Shown piece by piece: positions 1 to 9,978 of a stretch of 64,000 nucleotides of DNA. The number at the start of each line of letters is the position of its first letter. Positions within the stretch are counted from its first letter, which is position 1. Both the position numbers and the translations under genes were made by a program. A model generated the notes under the pieces. The model was not told the origin of the DNA. It was given only the letters and a program-made list of their open reading frames with translations, and made no database searches. The stretch covers positions 49,734-113,733 of the forward strand of contig JAAESI010000072.1 in NCBI GenBank assembly GCA_024229515.1. Direction: 5' to 3'. Origin of the DNA: Pseudomonadota bacterium. GTDB lineage: Bacteria > Myxococcota_A > UBA796 > UBA9615.

Positions 1-459
1 TACGTCGAGTTCTTCGGCGAGGACGACGATGTCGCCGGCGTCACCTACGACATGCGCGTCTCTGTCGGCGATCCCCCGCCCGCCGACCCCTGCGCCACCG
101 ACGACATCTACGAGCCCAACGACTGGCAGGCCACCGCGGCGGCCATCACCGTGGGCTCCTACACCGATCTCAAGACGTGCCTCGGCAACGACGACTACTA
201 CGCCGTCGAGCTCCCCGTGGGCGATGTCCAGTTCCTGCTCACGCACACGTACGCGGCCGGCGATCTGGACCTGCGGGTCCTCGACGCCGAGGGCAACACG
301 CTGCTCAACGGCACTGGCCTCAGTGGCGACGACGACGAGCTGATCACCCCCGCCATCGAGACCGCCGGCACGTACTGGGTCCGCGTGAACCAGTTCAACG
401 ATCCCGACAGCGACACGGCCCCCGGTCAGGACTACAGCCTGACGATCGCGATCCAGTAG
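1..459 (+). CDS. PPC-domain surface protein, C-terminal part (5' end outside window)
   Basis: The reading frame is open from base 1 to a TAG stop at 457-459, so this is the last 152 residues of a longer protein. The first ~20 residues look like the end of one beta-sandwich domain. A second, complete pre-peptidase C-terminal (PPC) domain follows: it opens with a YEPND motif, has a GNDDYYAVELP strand near residue 62 and ends in a TYWVRVNQF strand. PPC domains are small secreted beta-sandwich modules, often C-terminal to proteases or repeated in surface proteins, and the function of the missing N-terminus cannot be told. The neighbour at 572-1585 carries two domains of the same family, so the two are likely tandem paralogs. 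No transmembrane or sorting segment is visible at this C-terminus. Confidence 0.85.
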   Translation, partial: YVEFFGEDDDVAGVTYDMRVSVGDPPPADPCATDDIYEPNDWQATAAAITVGSYTDLKTCLGNDDYYAVELPVGDVQFLLTHTYAAGDLDLRVLDAEGNTLLNGTGLSGDDDELITPAIETAGTYWVRVNQFNDPDSDTAPGQDYSLTIAIQ

Positions 460-527
460 AAACGCTTGCGGTCGCCGTTGTTCGCGGCTGACACATTCTG
501 TTCCTTCAAGGGGCTCTCTCCAGTCGA

Positions 528-533
528 TAGGTT
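528..533 (+). promoter_or_regulatory. -10-like hexamer TAGGTT
   Basis: TAGGTT lies 38 bases before the ATG at 572 and 8 bases before an in-frame TTG at 542. Transcription starting near 540 would give a short leader with the GGAG at 561-564. Inferred from position only; no convincing -35 is visible. Confidence 0.35.
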
Positions 534-571
534 CGCGGCGCTTGACCGCAATCAACGACTGGAGACCCCCG

Positions 572-1585
<1,014 letters not shown>

Positions 1586-1593
1586 GAACCGTC

Positions 1594-1599
1594 TAGGGT
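1594..1599 (+). promoter_or_regulatory. -10-like hexamer TAGGGT, leaderless start of the kinase gene
   Basis: TAGGGT ends 6 bases before the GTG at 1606, so transcription would begin at or next to the start codon; no Shine-Dalgarno lies between. A weak -35-like TGGACA lies at 1569-1574 with a 19-base spacer. The same spacing recurs at several other genes in the window. Confidence 0.5.
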
Positions 1600-1605
1600 T
1601 CGGCG

Positions 1606-2664
1606 GTGGCTGTCCGCCCCGAGTCCCTCACCGAGGCCGATCTGCCCGTCACCTTCGGGCCGTTCGAGCTGACCAGCATCCTCGGTGAGGGCTCGATGGG
1701 CCGGGTGTTCGAGGCCTACAAGCTGGGCCCCTCAGGCTTCCGCAAGAAGACTGCGCTGAAGGTCCTGCGCCGCAGCATCGGCGCCGACAGCAGCGAGTTT
1801 CGCGACTCGCTGACCAAGGAAGCCCGCATCGGGGCGCTCCTGCAGCACCCCAACATCATCGAGATCTACGACCACGGCGAGGTCGACGAGATTCCCTGGG
1901 TCTCGATGGAGTACGTCGACGGGGTCGGGCTGGACGAGCTCGCTCGTCGACGGGCGCTGATTCCGACGCAGGCCCTCGATGTCGCCATCCAGATGTGCGA
2001 CGCGCTGGAGTACACCACCGAGCTGCAGGACTTCGGCATCGCCAAGGCCGCCTTCGTCAGCGGCATCGTCACCGCCTCGGGCCACACCCGCGGCACGCCT
2101 TCCTTCATGTCCCCGGAGCAGACCCGGGGCCTCGACCTGGACGTCCGATCCGACCTCTTCACCGTCGCCACCAACCTCTACCTGCTCATCACCGGGCGGC
2201 ACCTCTTCAAGGGTGGCTCGGTGATCGAGGTGATGACGTCGATCGTGAAGGTCGACAGCCGCCTCAAGAGCCGGGCGACGTGGCTGGGCATGGACGAGGC
2301 GGCGACGGGCCTCAAGGAGGTGCTGGCCCGGGCGCTGTCGTTCGAGCCGGTCGACCGGTACCCCACCGCGGGGGCATTCCGCACGGCCTTGCAGGCGGTG
2401 CGGCAGGGCATGGAAGAGAGCACCTCGCTGTCGAACTTCATGATGACGGTCGACGACGAGACGCTGAAATACGCCGACGAGTCGCACGAGCCGGTGGCGT
2501 CCAGCGCCGAGCCCCCCATCGAAGAGGAGGAGCCGGCACCGCAGGCCCCGATTCCGCGGCCAGAACCGCCGAAACAAGGCGTGGATTGGCCCGTGCTCCT
2601 GGGCTCGTCTGCAGTGATCGTGGCGGTGGTCGTGCTGGTGGTCTGGATCGCGCGATCCCTGTGA
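1606..2664 (+). CDS. Membrane Ser/Thr kinase-like protein lacking the catalytic loop
   Basis: 352 residues from a GTG. The N-lobe is complete: glycine loop GEGSMGRV (~28), ATP-binding Lys in ALKVLRR (~52) and an alpha-C Glu (~71). After DALEY (~139) only five residues (TTELQ) precede DFGIAK. A normal kinase has about 35 residues there carrying HRDxxxxN, so about 30 residues, including the catalytic Asp and Asn, are absent without a frame change. The activation segment (GTPSFMSPEQ) and C-lobe then continue normally. An acidic/Pro linker (~300-328) and one membrane helix (~330-350) close the protein, so the kinase domain faces the cytoplasm. As written it should not transfer phosphate. It could be a true pseudokinase or carry a 90-base deletion, in the strain or in the assembly. 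Confidence 0.85.
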   Translation: MAVRPESLTEADLPVTFGPFELTSILGEGSMGRVFEAYKLGPSGFRKKTALKVLRRSIGADSSEFRDSLTKEARIGALLQHPNIIEIYDHGEVDEIPWVSMEYVDGVGLDELARRRALIPTQALDVAIQMCDALEYTTELQDFGIAKAAFVSGIVTASGHTRGTPSFMSPEQTRGLDLDVRSDLFTVATNLYLLITGRHLFKGGSVIEVMTSIVKVDSRLKSRATWLGMDEAATGLKEVLARALSFEPVDRYPTAGAFRTALQAVRQGMEESTSLSNFMMTVDDETLKYADESHEPVASSAEPPIEEEEPAPQAPIPRPEPPKQGVDWPVLLGSSAVIVAVVVLVVWIARSL

Positions 2665-2711
2665 TATACAGCCGCGCCCGCGTGCCTACGCGGGTCCGGA
2701 GATCGTTGGCC

Positions 2712-3869
2712 ATGACCGAGACACCCGCCGCCCCCCTGACCGTCCTCTCCGAGGACGAGACCATGTTCGCCGAGGCCATCGGCTCGTTCTTCCGCGAGGT
2801 GGTCGGTCCGAAGGTCCACGAGATGGACAAGAACCAGAAGATCGATCCCGGGGTGCTCAAGCAGTTCTTCGAGATGGGGCTCATGGGGATCGAGATCCCC
2901 GAGCAGTACGGTGGCGCCGGCGGCAGCTTCTTCATGGCCTGCCAGGCGGTCGAAGAGGCGGCGGTCGTGGACCCCGCCGTCAGTGTCTGCATCGACGTGC
3001 AGAACACGCTGGTGATCAACGCGCTGCGCAAGTGGGGCAACGAAGAGCAGCACGCTCGCTACTTCCCCAAGCTGACCACTGACTGGGTCGCCGCCTACGC
3101 CCTCAGCGAGAGCAACTCCGGCTCGGACGCCTTCGCCCTGCGCTGCAAGGCGACCGCCGACGGCGACGACTGGATCCTCAACGGCAACAAGCTGTGGATC
3201 ACCAACGCGGGCGAGGCGAACCTCTTCCTCGTCTTCGCCAACACCGACTTCGACGCCGGCTACCGGGGCATCACCGCCTTCATCGTCGAGCGTGAGTTCG
3301 ACGGCTTCACCGTCGGCAAGAAGGAAGACAAGCTCGGCATCCGGGCCAGCTCGACCTGCGAGCTCATCCTCGACAACGTCCGCGTGCCCGCGGCGAATGT
3401 GCTCGGCCCGGTGGGCAAGGGCTACAAGGTCGCCATCGAGACCCTGAACGAGGGTCGCATCGGCATCGGCGCCCAGATGGTGGGCCTCGCCCGGGGCGCC
3501 CTCGCCGCCGGCATCGCCTACTGCCAGGAGCGCGAGCAGTTCGGCCGCCCGATCAGCCAGTTCCAGGCCATTCAGCACCAGATCGCGCAGGCCGCCGTCG
3601 ACGTCGAGGCCGCCCGCCTCATGGTCTACAACGCCGCCCGCCTCAAGGACGCCGGATTGCCCTTCCTCAAGGAGGCCGCGATGGCGAAGCTGCTCAGCAG
3701 CCAAGTCGCTGAGCGGGTCGCTTCCAAGATGGTCGAGGTCCACGGCGGCAACGGCTTCACGACGGAGTACCCCGCGGAGAAGTTCTTCCGCGACTCCAAG
3801 ATTGGCGCCATCTACGAGGGAACCTCGAACATGCAGCTGACCACCATCGCCAAGATGCTCCTCAAGTGA
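2712..3869 (+). CDS. Acyl-CoA dehydrogenase, short/branched-chain type
   Basis: 385 residues, the normal length for the family. FAD-dependent alpha,beta-dehydrogenation of acyl-CoA thioesters, passing electrons to electron-transfer flavoprotein. Visible landmarks: N-terminal helical domain with EIPEQYGGAG (~60), the mid beta-domain with YALSESNSGSDAF (~135) and WITNAGEAN (~163), GREQFGRP-like CQEREQFGRP (~275), and the C-terminal IYEGTSNMQ (~370), where the Glu is the catalytic base of the short-chain and short/branched-chain enzymes. The start is the ATG at 2712, with GGAG about 12 bases upstream; a TATACA hexamer at 2665-2670 is a plausible -10. The next gene starts inside its stop codon (TGATG), so they are probably co-translated. 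No partner ETF genes are nearby, so the substrate cannot be assigned. Confidence 0.92.
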   Translation: MTETPAAPLTVLSEDETMFAEAIGSFFREVVGPKVHEMDKNQKIDPGVLKQFFEMGLMGIEIPEQYGGAGGSFFMACQAVEEAAVVDPAVSVCIDVQNTLVINALRKWGNEEQHARYFPKLTTDWVAAYALSESNSGSDAFALRCKATADGDDWILNGNKLWITNAGEANLFLVFANTDFDAGYRGITAFIVEREFDGFTVGKKEDKLGIRASSTCELILDNVRVPAANVLGPVGKGYKVAIETLNEGRIGIGAQMVGLARGALAAGIAYCQEREQFGRPISQFQAIQHQIAQAAVDVEAARLMVYNAARLKDAGLPFLKEAAMAKLLSSQVAERVASKMVEVHGGNGFTTEYPAEKFFRDSKIGAIYEGTSNMQLTTIAKMLLK

Positions 3870-4621
3870 TGCGCGCTCTTCTCATCACAGTCCTCGCCGC
3901 GGCCCTCGCCGGCTGCGGCATCACGCAGGGTGACCCCGAGCCGATCATCAGCGGCGACCTCGCCGGTCGGGTGGCCCGCGCCGCCCTCATGACGGGCACC
4001 CTCGCCGCCGAGATCGGGCTCAGCACGGCCGAACCGTCGGGCCCCGGCGGCTGCCCCTCCACCTCGAGCAACGGCGACCAGCTGGTGCTGGACTACGGCG
4101 TCGGCTGCGTGCCGGAGTCGGAGATCACGCTGGATGCGATCGGCGGCAACGTCGACCTCATCGTGGCCGGCGGCATGGGCACCTTCGTGGGCGACGTGCA
4201 GGCCCTCGGGTTCGCCGACCTGCCGCTGGTGGGGAGCCTCAGCGGCGACACCAGCCGCGCCGGCGACCTGCTCGCGGCCGACATCGATCTGGAGTCCATC
4301 GGCTGGACCGCCGACGGCGTCGACAACACGCTCAACATCCTCTTCGAGATCGAGGCCAACACCGACGGCTTCCTCCTCAACGCCGGTCCGGCGACGTTCC
4401 TGCGGGGTCAGCCCCCGGAGGTCTTCTTCCACGTCGAAGACGTCACCGTGCCCCGCGACGGCATGGGCGCCTGCTTCGTGCCCGACGGCGGCGTCATCCG
4501 CATGGAGCGGCTCGCCGCCACCGCGATCATCACCTTCTCCGAGGAGGCGGCTTCGTCCGGCTCCATCTCCGTCGTGTTCAACGACCGCGAAGAGCCCGAG
4601 ACCTTCGCTCTGTGTCCGTAA
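3869..4621 (+). CDS. Lipoprotein of unknown function, translationally coupled to the dehydrogenase
   Basis: 250 residues. The ATG at 3869 overlaps the TGA of the acyl-CoA dehydrogenase. The first 17 residues form a lipoprotein signal with lipobox LAGC. The rest is Gly/Asp/Ala-rich with many short beta-type segments, a few Cys (for example GGCPS and GVGCVPE) and no membrane helix. I do not recognise the family. It ends 11 bases before the next gene's start and is probably part of the same transcript as the large surface protein downstream, hence likely an envelope protein. Confidence 0.75.
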   Translation: MRALLITVLAAALAGCGITQGDPEPIISGDLAGRVARAALMTGTLAAEIGLSTAEPSGPGGCPSTSSNGDQLVLDYGVGCVPESEITLDAIGGNVDLIVAGGMGTFVGDVQALGFADLPLVGSLSGDTSRAGDLLAADIDLESIGWTADGVDNTLNILFEIEANTDGFLLNAGPATFLRGQPPEVFFHVEDVTVPRDGMGACFVPDGGVIRMERLAATAIITFSEEAASSGSISVVFNDREEPETFALCP

Positions 4622-4632
4622 GGAATCGCCCC

Positions 4633-7600
4633 ATGAACCGCATCTCCCCCCTCTGTTCGGCCGCCCTCGTGGTGGCCGTCGCGTTCGCTCTCCCGACCCT
4701 CGCTTCGGCGCAGTTGGCGGGTCCGAACGTCTTTGGCTACACGATCGACGCCACCACGATCGACTACGTGACGGTGCCGTCCTCGGAAGTGCCCCTGGGC
4801 GATCCGCTGTTCGGCTTCGGCGACGACGACGAGGAGACGGTGACGCTTCCCTGGGCCTTCCCCTGGTACGGCGTCGACTACACCAGCGTCACCATCGGAG
4901 CCAACGGCGGCATCAAGTTCGTCGCCGGCGACGTCGGCCTCGGCAGTTGCCTGCCGGCGTCCTTCGGCGCCCCCGACATCGCGGCCCACTGGGACGATCT
5001 CGATCCCTCGCTGGCGGCCCTCCTGGGGCTCGGCGGCATCTACGCCTGGGAAGATGCGGCCAACGGCCGGTACGTCATCGCCTGGGAGGACATCGAGCAC
5101 TACAGCTTCCTCCCCACCGGGGACGGCGCCAGCTTCCAGATCCACCTGTACCCCTCCGGCAACGCCGAGATTCACTACCTCGACCTGCAGATGGGCGACC
5201 CCACCTACAACGACGCGGTCTCCGCCACCATCGGCATCCAGGACGTCGCCGGCTCCACGGACGATGAGCTGCAGCTGTCTTGCGACACCGCCGACCCCAC
5301 CCTCCAGGGCACGGCCATCGTCATCTCCGGCTGCGACGACCTCGACGGGGACGGCTTCTGCAGCCCCGCCGACTGCGACGATGGCGACGACACCATCTAC
5401 CCCGGCGCCGAAGAGATCTGCGACGACGGCATCGACGACGACTGCAACGGCGTCGACGAGCTGTCCGACAACGACGCCGACACCTACACCGACGTGCTCT
5501 GCGGCGGCGACGACTGCGACGACGACGACGACACCCTCAACCCCGGCATCGACGCGGATGGGGACGGCTACTCCATCTGCGACGACTGCAACGACGACAA
5601 CGGCATCGGCGCGTTCATCAACCCCGGTGAGGAGGAGGTCTGCGACGACGGCGTCGACAACGACTGCGACGGCGACATCGCCATCGGCGACGAGGACGGC
5701 GACACGTACACCAACGAGGCGTGCGGCGGCGACGACTGCGACGACTCCGATACGGCCATCAACCCCGGCGTCGACGGTGACTCCGACACGTTCAACGTGT
5801 GCGTCGAATGCGACGACACGGACGCGGCCATCAACCCGGACGCCGAAGAGATCTGCGACACGATCGACAACAACTGCGACGAGATCATCGACGACGTGGA
5901 CGAGGATCTGGACGGCGAGTCCCCGTTCGCCTGCGGCGGCGACGACTGCGATGACACCGACCCGCTGCTCAGCCCCAACTACGACGGCGACAGCGACGGC
6001 AGCGACTCCTGCAGCGACTGCGACGACGACGACGACACGGTCTCCCCCATCGCCGTGGAGCTGTGCGACGGCATCGACCAGGACTGCGACGGCCTCGACG
6101 ACGGGCAGGACTTCGACACCGGCAGCGGCGTCTCCCCCATCGAGACCTCGGACTCCGGTCCCACCGTCGCCATCGTCGACAACTCGACCGTGACCTCGAC
6201 GCTGGCCTTCTCCAGCGCCAGCACCGCGATCGTCGACCTCGACGTCGCCCTCGACATCACCCACAGCTGGGACTCGGACCTGACCGTCTCGATCGCCTCG
6301 CCCGCGGGCACGAGCGTCATCCTGTTCGACAGCGTCGGCGGCAGCGGCGACAACTTCACCGATACCGTGCTGGACGACGAGGCGGTCGACCCCATCGCCG
6401 GCTGCACCACCACCTGCGTGCCGTTCACCGGCAGCTGGATCCCGCAGGAGCTGCTCGCCGCGTTCGACGGTGAGGACCCCAACGGCGACTGGATCCTCTC
6501 GGTGGCCGATGGCGCCGGTGGCGACCAGGGCACGGTGAACGACTGGAGCCTGACCTTCGAGTTCGCCTCCCCCGACGACGTCGACATCGACGGCTGGGTG
6601 AACACCTGCGGCTTCCCCTTCGGCGACTGCGACGACACGGACGCGACCATCTACCCCGGCGCGCTGGAGACCTGCGGCGACAGCATCGACCAGGACTGCG
6701 ACGGCATCGACCAGACCGGGGACGAGGACACCGACGGCTACATCGACGCGACCTGCGGCGGCGACGACTGCGACGACAACGACTTTGACATCAACCCCTC
6801 GATCGACGGTGACAGCGACGGCAGCAACGTCTGCGAGGACTGCGACGACGCCAACGCCGACAACTTCCCGGGCAACCCCGAGACCTGCGACGACGAGCTC
6901 GACCAGGACTGCTCGGGCGCCGACGACATCGGCGACGAGGACGGCGACGGCTACATCAACGAAGCGTGCATCGGCGGCGACGACTGCGACGACACCGACG
7001 CCTTCTTCAACCCGGGCCTCGACGGCGATGAGGACGGCAGCAACTTCTGCGAAGACTGCAACGACAGCGACGACCTCGCCTCACCGGACTTCGACGAGAT
7101 CTGCGGCGACTTCCTCGACAACGACTGCAGCGGCGTGGCCGACGACGGCGGCGACGAGGACGGCGACGGCTTCACGGTCTGCGATGACTGCGACGACGAC
7201 GACGCGACGGTGAACCCGGACGCGGCTGAGATCTGCGACGACGGCCTCGACAACGACTGCCTCGACGGGGACCTCCTCAGCGACGTCGATGGCGACGGCT
7301 ACACCAACGACCTGTGCGGCGGCGACGGGGACGACTGCGACGACAACGACGCGGACTACAACCCCGGCGCGGACGAGGCGTGCGACGGCATCGACCTGAA
7401 CTGCGACGGCGACACTACGTCGGTGGACCTGGACGAGGACGGCTACTTCGACATCGCCTGCGGCGGCACCGACTGCGACGACGACGCCACCGGCATCCAC
7501 CCGGACATCCCGGAGCTGTGCAACGGCGTCGACGACAACTGCGACGGCGAGCTGCACCCCGACGGTGAGGCCGACGAGGACGAGGACGGCGTCCCGGTCT

Positions 7601-7992
7601 GCGACGGCGACTGCGACGACACCAACTTCGACATCGGCCCCAACGCCCCGGAGCTGTGCGACGGCCTCGACAACGACTGCGACGGCGAGATCGACGACGG
7701 CGTCATCCGCGATGGCGACAGCGACGGCCACGAGCGCGAGGCCTGCGGCGGCGACGACTGCGACGACGCCAACGAGAACGTCAGCCCGACCTCGGTCGAG
7801 GACTGCGCCGACGGCATCGACAACGACTGCGACGGCATCGCGGACGCCGACGACGAGAACTGCGACTTCGGTGGCGGCACCGACTGCAGCGACTGCAACA
7901 GCAGCTTCGCCGGTCAGAACCGCAGCGTCGGCGCGATGGGGCTGCTCATGCTGGGCCTGCTCGGCCTCCGCCGGCGGCGCCCGATCGCGTAG
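4633..7992 (+). CDS. Large surface protein: MopE-type metal-binding repeats, P domain, MYXO-CTERM-like anchor
   Basis: 1119 residues. The start is the ATG at 4633, after AAGGAA, giving a Sec signal ending ASAQ (~26). Residues 30-235 form a beta-rich domain. From ~240 there are about twelve CDxxxDxDCDG motifs alternating with DGDG-rich Ca-type loops and CGGDDCDD motifs; this is the putative metal-binding motif family named after the copper-binding MopE of Methylococcus. A proprotein-convertase P domain (~505-645) sits between the repeats, ending GDWILSVADGAGGDQGTVN and WSLTF, but no protease domain is present. The C-terminus is DCSDC, a hydrophobic helix and RRRR, resembling the MYXO-CTERM sorting tag. 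It is expected on the outer surface, binding Ca or another metal. The gene at 8018 has the same design in smaller form. Confidence 0.88.
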   Translation: MNRISPLCSAALVVAVAFALPTLASAQLAGPNVFGYTIDATTIDYVTVPSSEVPLGDPLFGFGDDDEETVTLPWAFPWYGVDYTSVTIGANGGIKFVAGDVGLGSCLPASFGAPDIAAHWDDLDPSLAALLGLGGIYAWEDAANGRYVIAWEDIEHYSFLPTGDGASFQIHLYPSGNAEIHYLDLQMGDPTYNDAVSATIGIQDVAGSTDDELQLSCDTADPTLQGTAIVISGCDDLDGDGFCSPADCDDGDDTIYPGAEEICDDGIDDDCNGVDELSDNDADTYTDVLCGGDDCDDDDDTLNPGIDADGDGYSICDDCNDDNGIGAFINPGEEEVCDDGVDNDCDGDIAIGDEDGDTYTNEACGGDDCDDSDTAINPGVDGDSDTFNVCVECDDTDAAINPDAEEICDTIDNNCDEIIDDVDEDLDGESPFACGGDDCDDTDPLLSPNYDGDSDGSDSCSDCDDDDDTVSPIAVELCDGIDQDCDGLDDGQDFDTGSGVSPIETSDSGPTVAIVDNSTVTSTLAFSSASTAIVDLDVALDITHSWDSDLTVSIASPAGTSVILFDSVGGSGDNFTDTVLDDEAVDPIAGCTTTCVPFTGSWIPQELLAAFDGEDPNGDWILSVADGAGGDQGTVNDWSLTFEFASPDDVDIDGWVNTCGFPFGDCDDTDATIYPGALETCGDSIDQDCDGIDQTGDEDTDGYIDATCGGDDCDDNDFDINPSIDGDSDGSNVCEDCDDANADNFPGNPETCDDELDQDCSGADDIGDEDGDGYINEACIGGDDCDDTDAFFNPGLDGDEDGSNFCEDCNDSDDLASPDFDEICGDFLDNDCSGVADDGGDEDGDGFTVCDDCDDDDATVNPDAAEICDDGLDNDCLDGDLLSDVDGDGYTNDLCGGDGDDCDDNDADYNPGADEACDGIDLNCDGDTTSVDLDEDGYFDIACGGTDCDDDATGIHPDIPELCNGVDDNCDGELHPDGEADEDEDGVPVCDGDCDDTNFDIGPNAPELCDGLDNDCDGEIDDGVIRDGDSDGHEREACGGDDCDDANENVSPTSVEDCADGIDNDCDGIADADDENCDFGGGTDCSDCNSSFAGQNRSVGAMGLLMLGLLGLRRRRPIA

Positions 7993-8005
7993 CGCAGCGA
8001 ATCGC

Positions 8006-8011
8006 TAGGAT
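8006..8011 (+). promoter_or_regulatory. -10-like hexamer TAGGAT, leaderless start
   Basis: TAGGAT ends 6 bases before the ATG at 8018, with no room for a leader. Its position matches TAGGGT at 1594-1599 and TAGGGT at 49051-49056 on the other strand. Confidence 0.5.
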
Positions 8012-8017
8012 CGGGGC

Positions 8018-9514
8018 ATGCGTGCCCTGCTCCTGTCCGTCGCGTCGTCCCTCCTGCTGATCCCCGCGGCGGCCCACGCCGGCTGCAGCGACGGTGATGG
8101 CGACGGGTTCGAGCCCGGCGGCTGCGCGGAGCCGACGGACTGCAACGACGACGACGACACGATCTACCCGGGCGCGCCCGAGGCCTGCGACGGCATCGAC
8201 AGCGACTGCGACGGCATCGACGACGAGGACGATGTGGACAGCGACGCGATCGCCGGACCGACGATCGTCGACGGCAACACGCCGTTCCTGCAGATCCAGG
8301 ACAACAACACGATCACCGACACCGTCACGATCACCGGCGCCTTCGGTCCCGTCACCGACCTCGACGTCACGCTCCAGGTGTTCCCCGACATCGCCTCGGA
8401 CCTGGTCATCACCCTGACCTCGCCCGACGGCGTCACCGTCGAGCTCATCTCGGCCACCGGCGGCTTCGGCGACACCTTCAACGGCACCACCCTGGACGAC
8501 GAAGCCGACCTCGCGCTGAGCGACGGAGCGAGCGACTGGAACGGCACCTACCGCCCCGTCGGCGACCTCAGCGACTTCGACTACGGCCCCGCCAACGGGG
8601 ACTGGACGCTGTCGGTCCAGGACGCCGTGCTCAACTTCGCCGACGGCATCTGGAACCAGTGGGCGCTCGACATCGATACCCTCGACATCGTCGACGACGA
8701 CGGCGACGGCTTCATCGCGTGCGGCGACTGCGACGACACCAACGGCACCATCAACCCCGACGCGCTCGAGATCTGCAACGACAGCATCGACCAGGACTGC
8801 GACGGCGACGACACCGACGGTGACTTCGACGGCGACGGCTCGGTCGACGACGGTGACCTCGACGGCTCCGACTTCTGCACCGACTGCGACGACAACGACG
8901 ACAACGTCTTCCCCGGCGCTGCCGAGGTCTGCGACGACGCCATCGACCAGGACTGCGACGGCTTCGACACCGACGGTGACGTGGACGGCGACGGCAGCAT
9001 CAACGCCGCCTGCGGGGGCACCGACTGCGACGACAACGACCCCGACGCCTACCCCGAACTGGACGCCGACGGCGACGGCTCCAACTCGTGCGAAGACTGC
9101 GACGACGGCGAGGCGCTGATGTCGCCCGACCTCCCCGAGAACTGCAGCGACGGCCTCGACAACGACTGCGACGGCGACTTCGACGGCAACGACACCGACT
9201 GCGCCGGGGATGACGACGACTCCGCCGGCGACGACGACGACGCGACCGACGACGACGACTCCGCCGGCGACGACGACGACGACGCAACCGACGACGACGA
9301 TTCGGCCGGCGACGACGACGACGCAACCGACGACGACGACGCAACCGACGATGACGACGCGACCGATGACGACGACGCAACCGGCGACGACGACGACTCC
9401 GCCGGCGACGACGACGGCTGCGACGACTGCTCCTCGTCGATCCTCGGCGACGGATCGGCCGCCGCTTTCGCCACCCTCATGGCCCTCGTGGCGATCCGCC
9501 GGTGCCGCCGATGA
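8018..9514 (+). CDS. Surface protein with P domain, four MopE-type motifs, poly-Asp linker and CTERM-like anchor
   Basis: 498 residues. Signal peptide ends AAHA (~21). One CDGIDSDCDG motif (~55) precedes a P domain (~85-225: a LDVTLQVFPDIASDLVITL core and an NGDWTLSVQD end). Three more CDxxIDQDCDG-type motifs follow (~250-390). Residues ~398-468 are a DDDDSAGDDDDAT linker. The tail is CDDC, a short hydrophobic helix and an Arg-rich end. The architecture is a reduced copy of the 4633-7992 protein, and the two are 26 bases apart on the same strand. Export, metal binding and C-terminal anchoring are inferred from these modules; no enzyme domain is present. Its stop overlaps the next gene's start (ATGA). 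Confidence 0.87.
   Translation: MRALLLSVASSLLLIPAAAHAGCSDGDGDGFEPGGCAEPTDCNDDDDTIYPGAPEACDGIDSDCDGIDDEDDVDSDAIAGPTIVDGNTPFLQIQDNNTITDTVTITGAFGPVTDLDVTLQVFPDIASDLVITLTSPDGVTVELISATGGFGDTFNGTTLDDEADLALSDGASDWNGTYRPVGDLSDFDYGPANGDWTLSVQDAVLNFADGIWNQWALDIDTLDIVDDDGDGFIACGDCDDTNGTINPDALEICNDSIDQDCDGDDTDGDFDGDGSVDDGDLDGSDFCTDCDDNDDNVFPGAAEVCDDAIDQDCDGFDTDGDVDGDGSINAACGGTDCDDNDPDAYPELDADGDGSNSCEDCDDGEALMSPDLPENCSDGLDNDCDGDFDGNDTDCAGDDDDSAGDDDDATDDDDSAGDDDDDATDDDDSAGDDDDATDDDDATDDDDATDDDDATGDDDDSAGDDDGCDDCSSSILGDGSAAAFATLMALVAIRRCRR
9208..9418 (+). repeat. Tandem coding repeat (DDDDAT/DDDDSAG linker)
   Basis: About ten imperfect units of 18-21 bases encode Asp runs separated by AT or SAG. The unit length is always a multiple of three, so copy-number change would keep the frame. 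Confidence 0.8.
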
Positions 9515-9978
9515 CGCGGGTGTTGATGGTCTGCTTGGGCAACATCTGCCGCTCGCCGACCGCGCACGGGGTCTTCCGGGACCTGGTCCGTGAGCGCGGG
9601 CTGCAGCAGCGGATCGACGTCGATTCCTGCGGCACCTCCAGCTACCACAACGGCGAGGGCGCGGACGCCAACATGGTGCGTGCGGCCGCCGAGCAGGGCA
9701 TCGATCTGAGCGACCTGCACTCCCGCCTCCTGGTCCGCTCCGACTTCCACGACTTCGACCTCATCGTCGTCATGGACGGCAGCAACGAACGCAACACGGA
9801 GGCGCTCCGGCCGGCCGGCAACGACACCCCCGTGGTCCGCTTCATGGACTTCGTGCCGGACGCGCCCAGCCGAGACGTGCCCGACCCCTACTACGGCGGC
9901 ATGGATGGCTTTCGGAACGTCGTGAACCTCATCCGCGCCGGATGCGGCCCCCTCCTGGATCACGCGCTCACGCTGTGA
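9511..9978 (+). CDS. Low-molecular-weight protein-tyrosine-phosphatase family enzyme
   Basis: 155 residues, normal for the family. The catalytic P-loop CLGNICRS (~8-15) has the Cys-x5-Arg nucleophile motif, and the general acid is the Asp of VPDPYYGG (~118-125). The start is the ATG at 9511, overlapping the previous stop; an in-frame ATG three codons earlier at 9502 is less likely. Members of this family remove phosphate from tyrosine, but some act on sugar-phosphate amines: bacterial homologs are known beside fructosamine-3-kinase relatives and are proposed to dephosphorylate ketosamine phosphates during protein deglycation. Here the next gene is exactly such a kinase, overlapping by GTGA, which favours the deglycation role over signalling. 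Confidence 0.9.
   Translation: MTRVLMVCLGNICRSPTAHGVFRDLVRERGLQQRIDVDSCGTSSYHNGEGADANMVRAAAEQGIDLSDLHSRLLVRSDFHDFDLIVVMDGSNERNTEALRPAGNDTPVVRFMDFVPDAPSRDVPDPYYGGMDGFRNVVNLIRAGCGPLLDHALTL

Noticed and set aside
542..571. TTG at 542 as the start of the poly-Asp PPC protein
   Set aside because: It would add ten polar residues before the export signal; the ATG at 572 has a Shine-Dalgarno and a normal signal peptide.
4408..6264. 618-residue open frame on the minus strand
   Set aside because: Antisense shadow of the metal-binding repeat gene: low-complexity Val/Ala/Asp/Gly-rich sequence made by GAC-rich codons read backwards, no domain and no start site.
9208..9418. Regularly spaced short repeats, considered as a CRISPR array
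   Set aside because: Units are codon repeats inside a gene, without unique 30-40 base spacers or cas genes.
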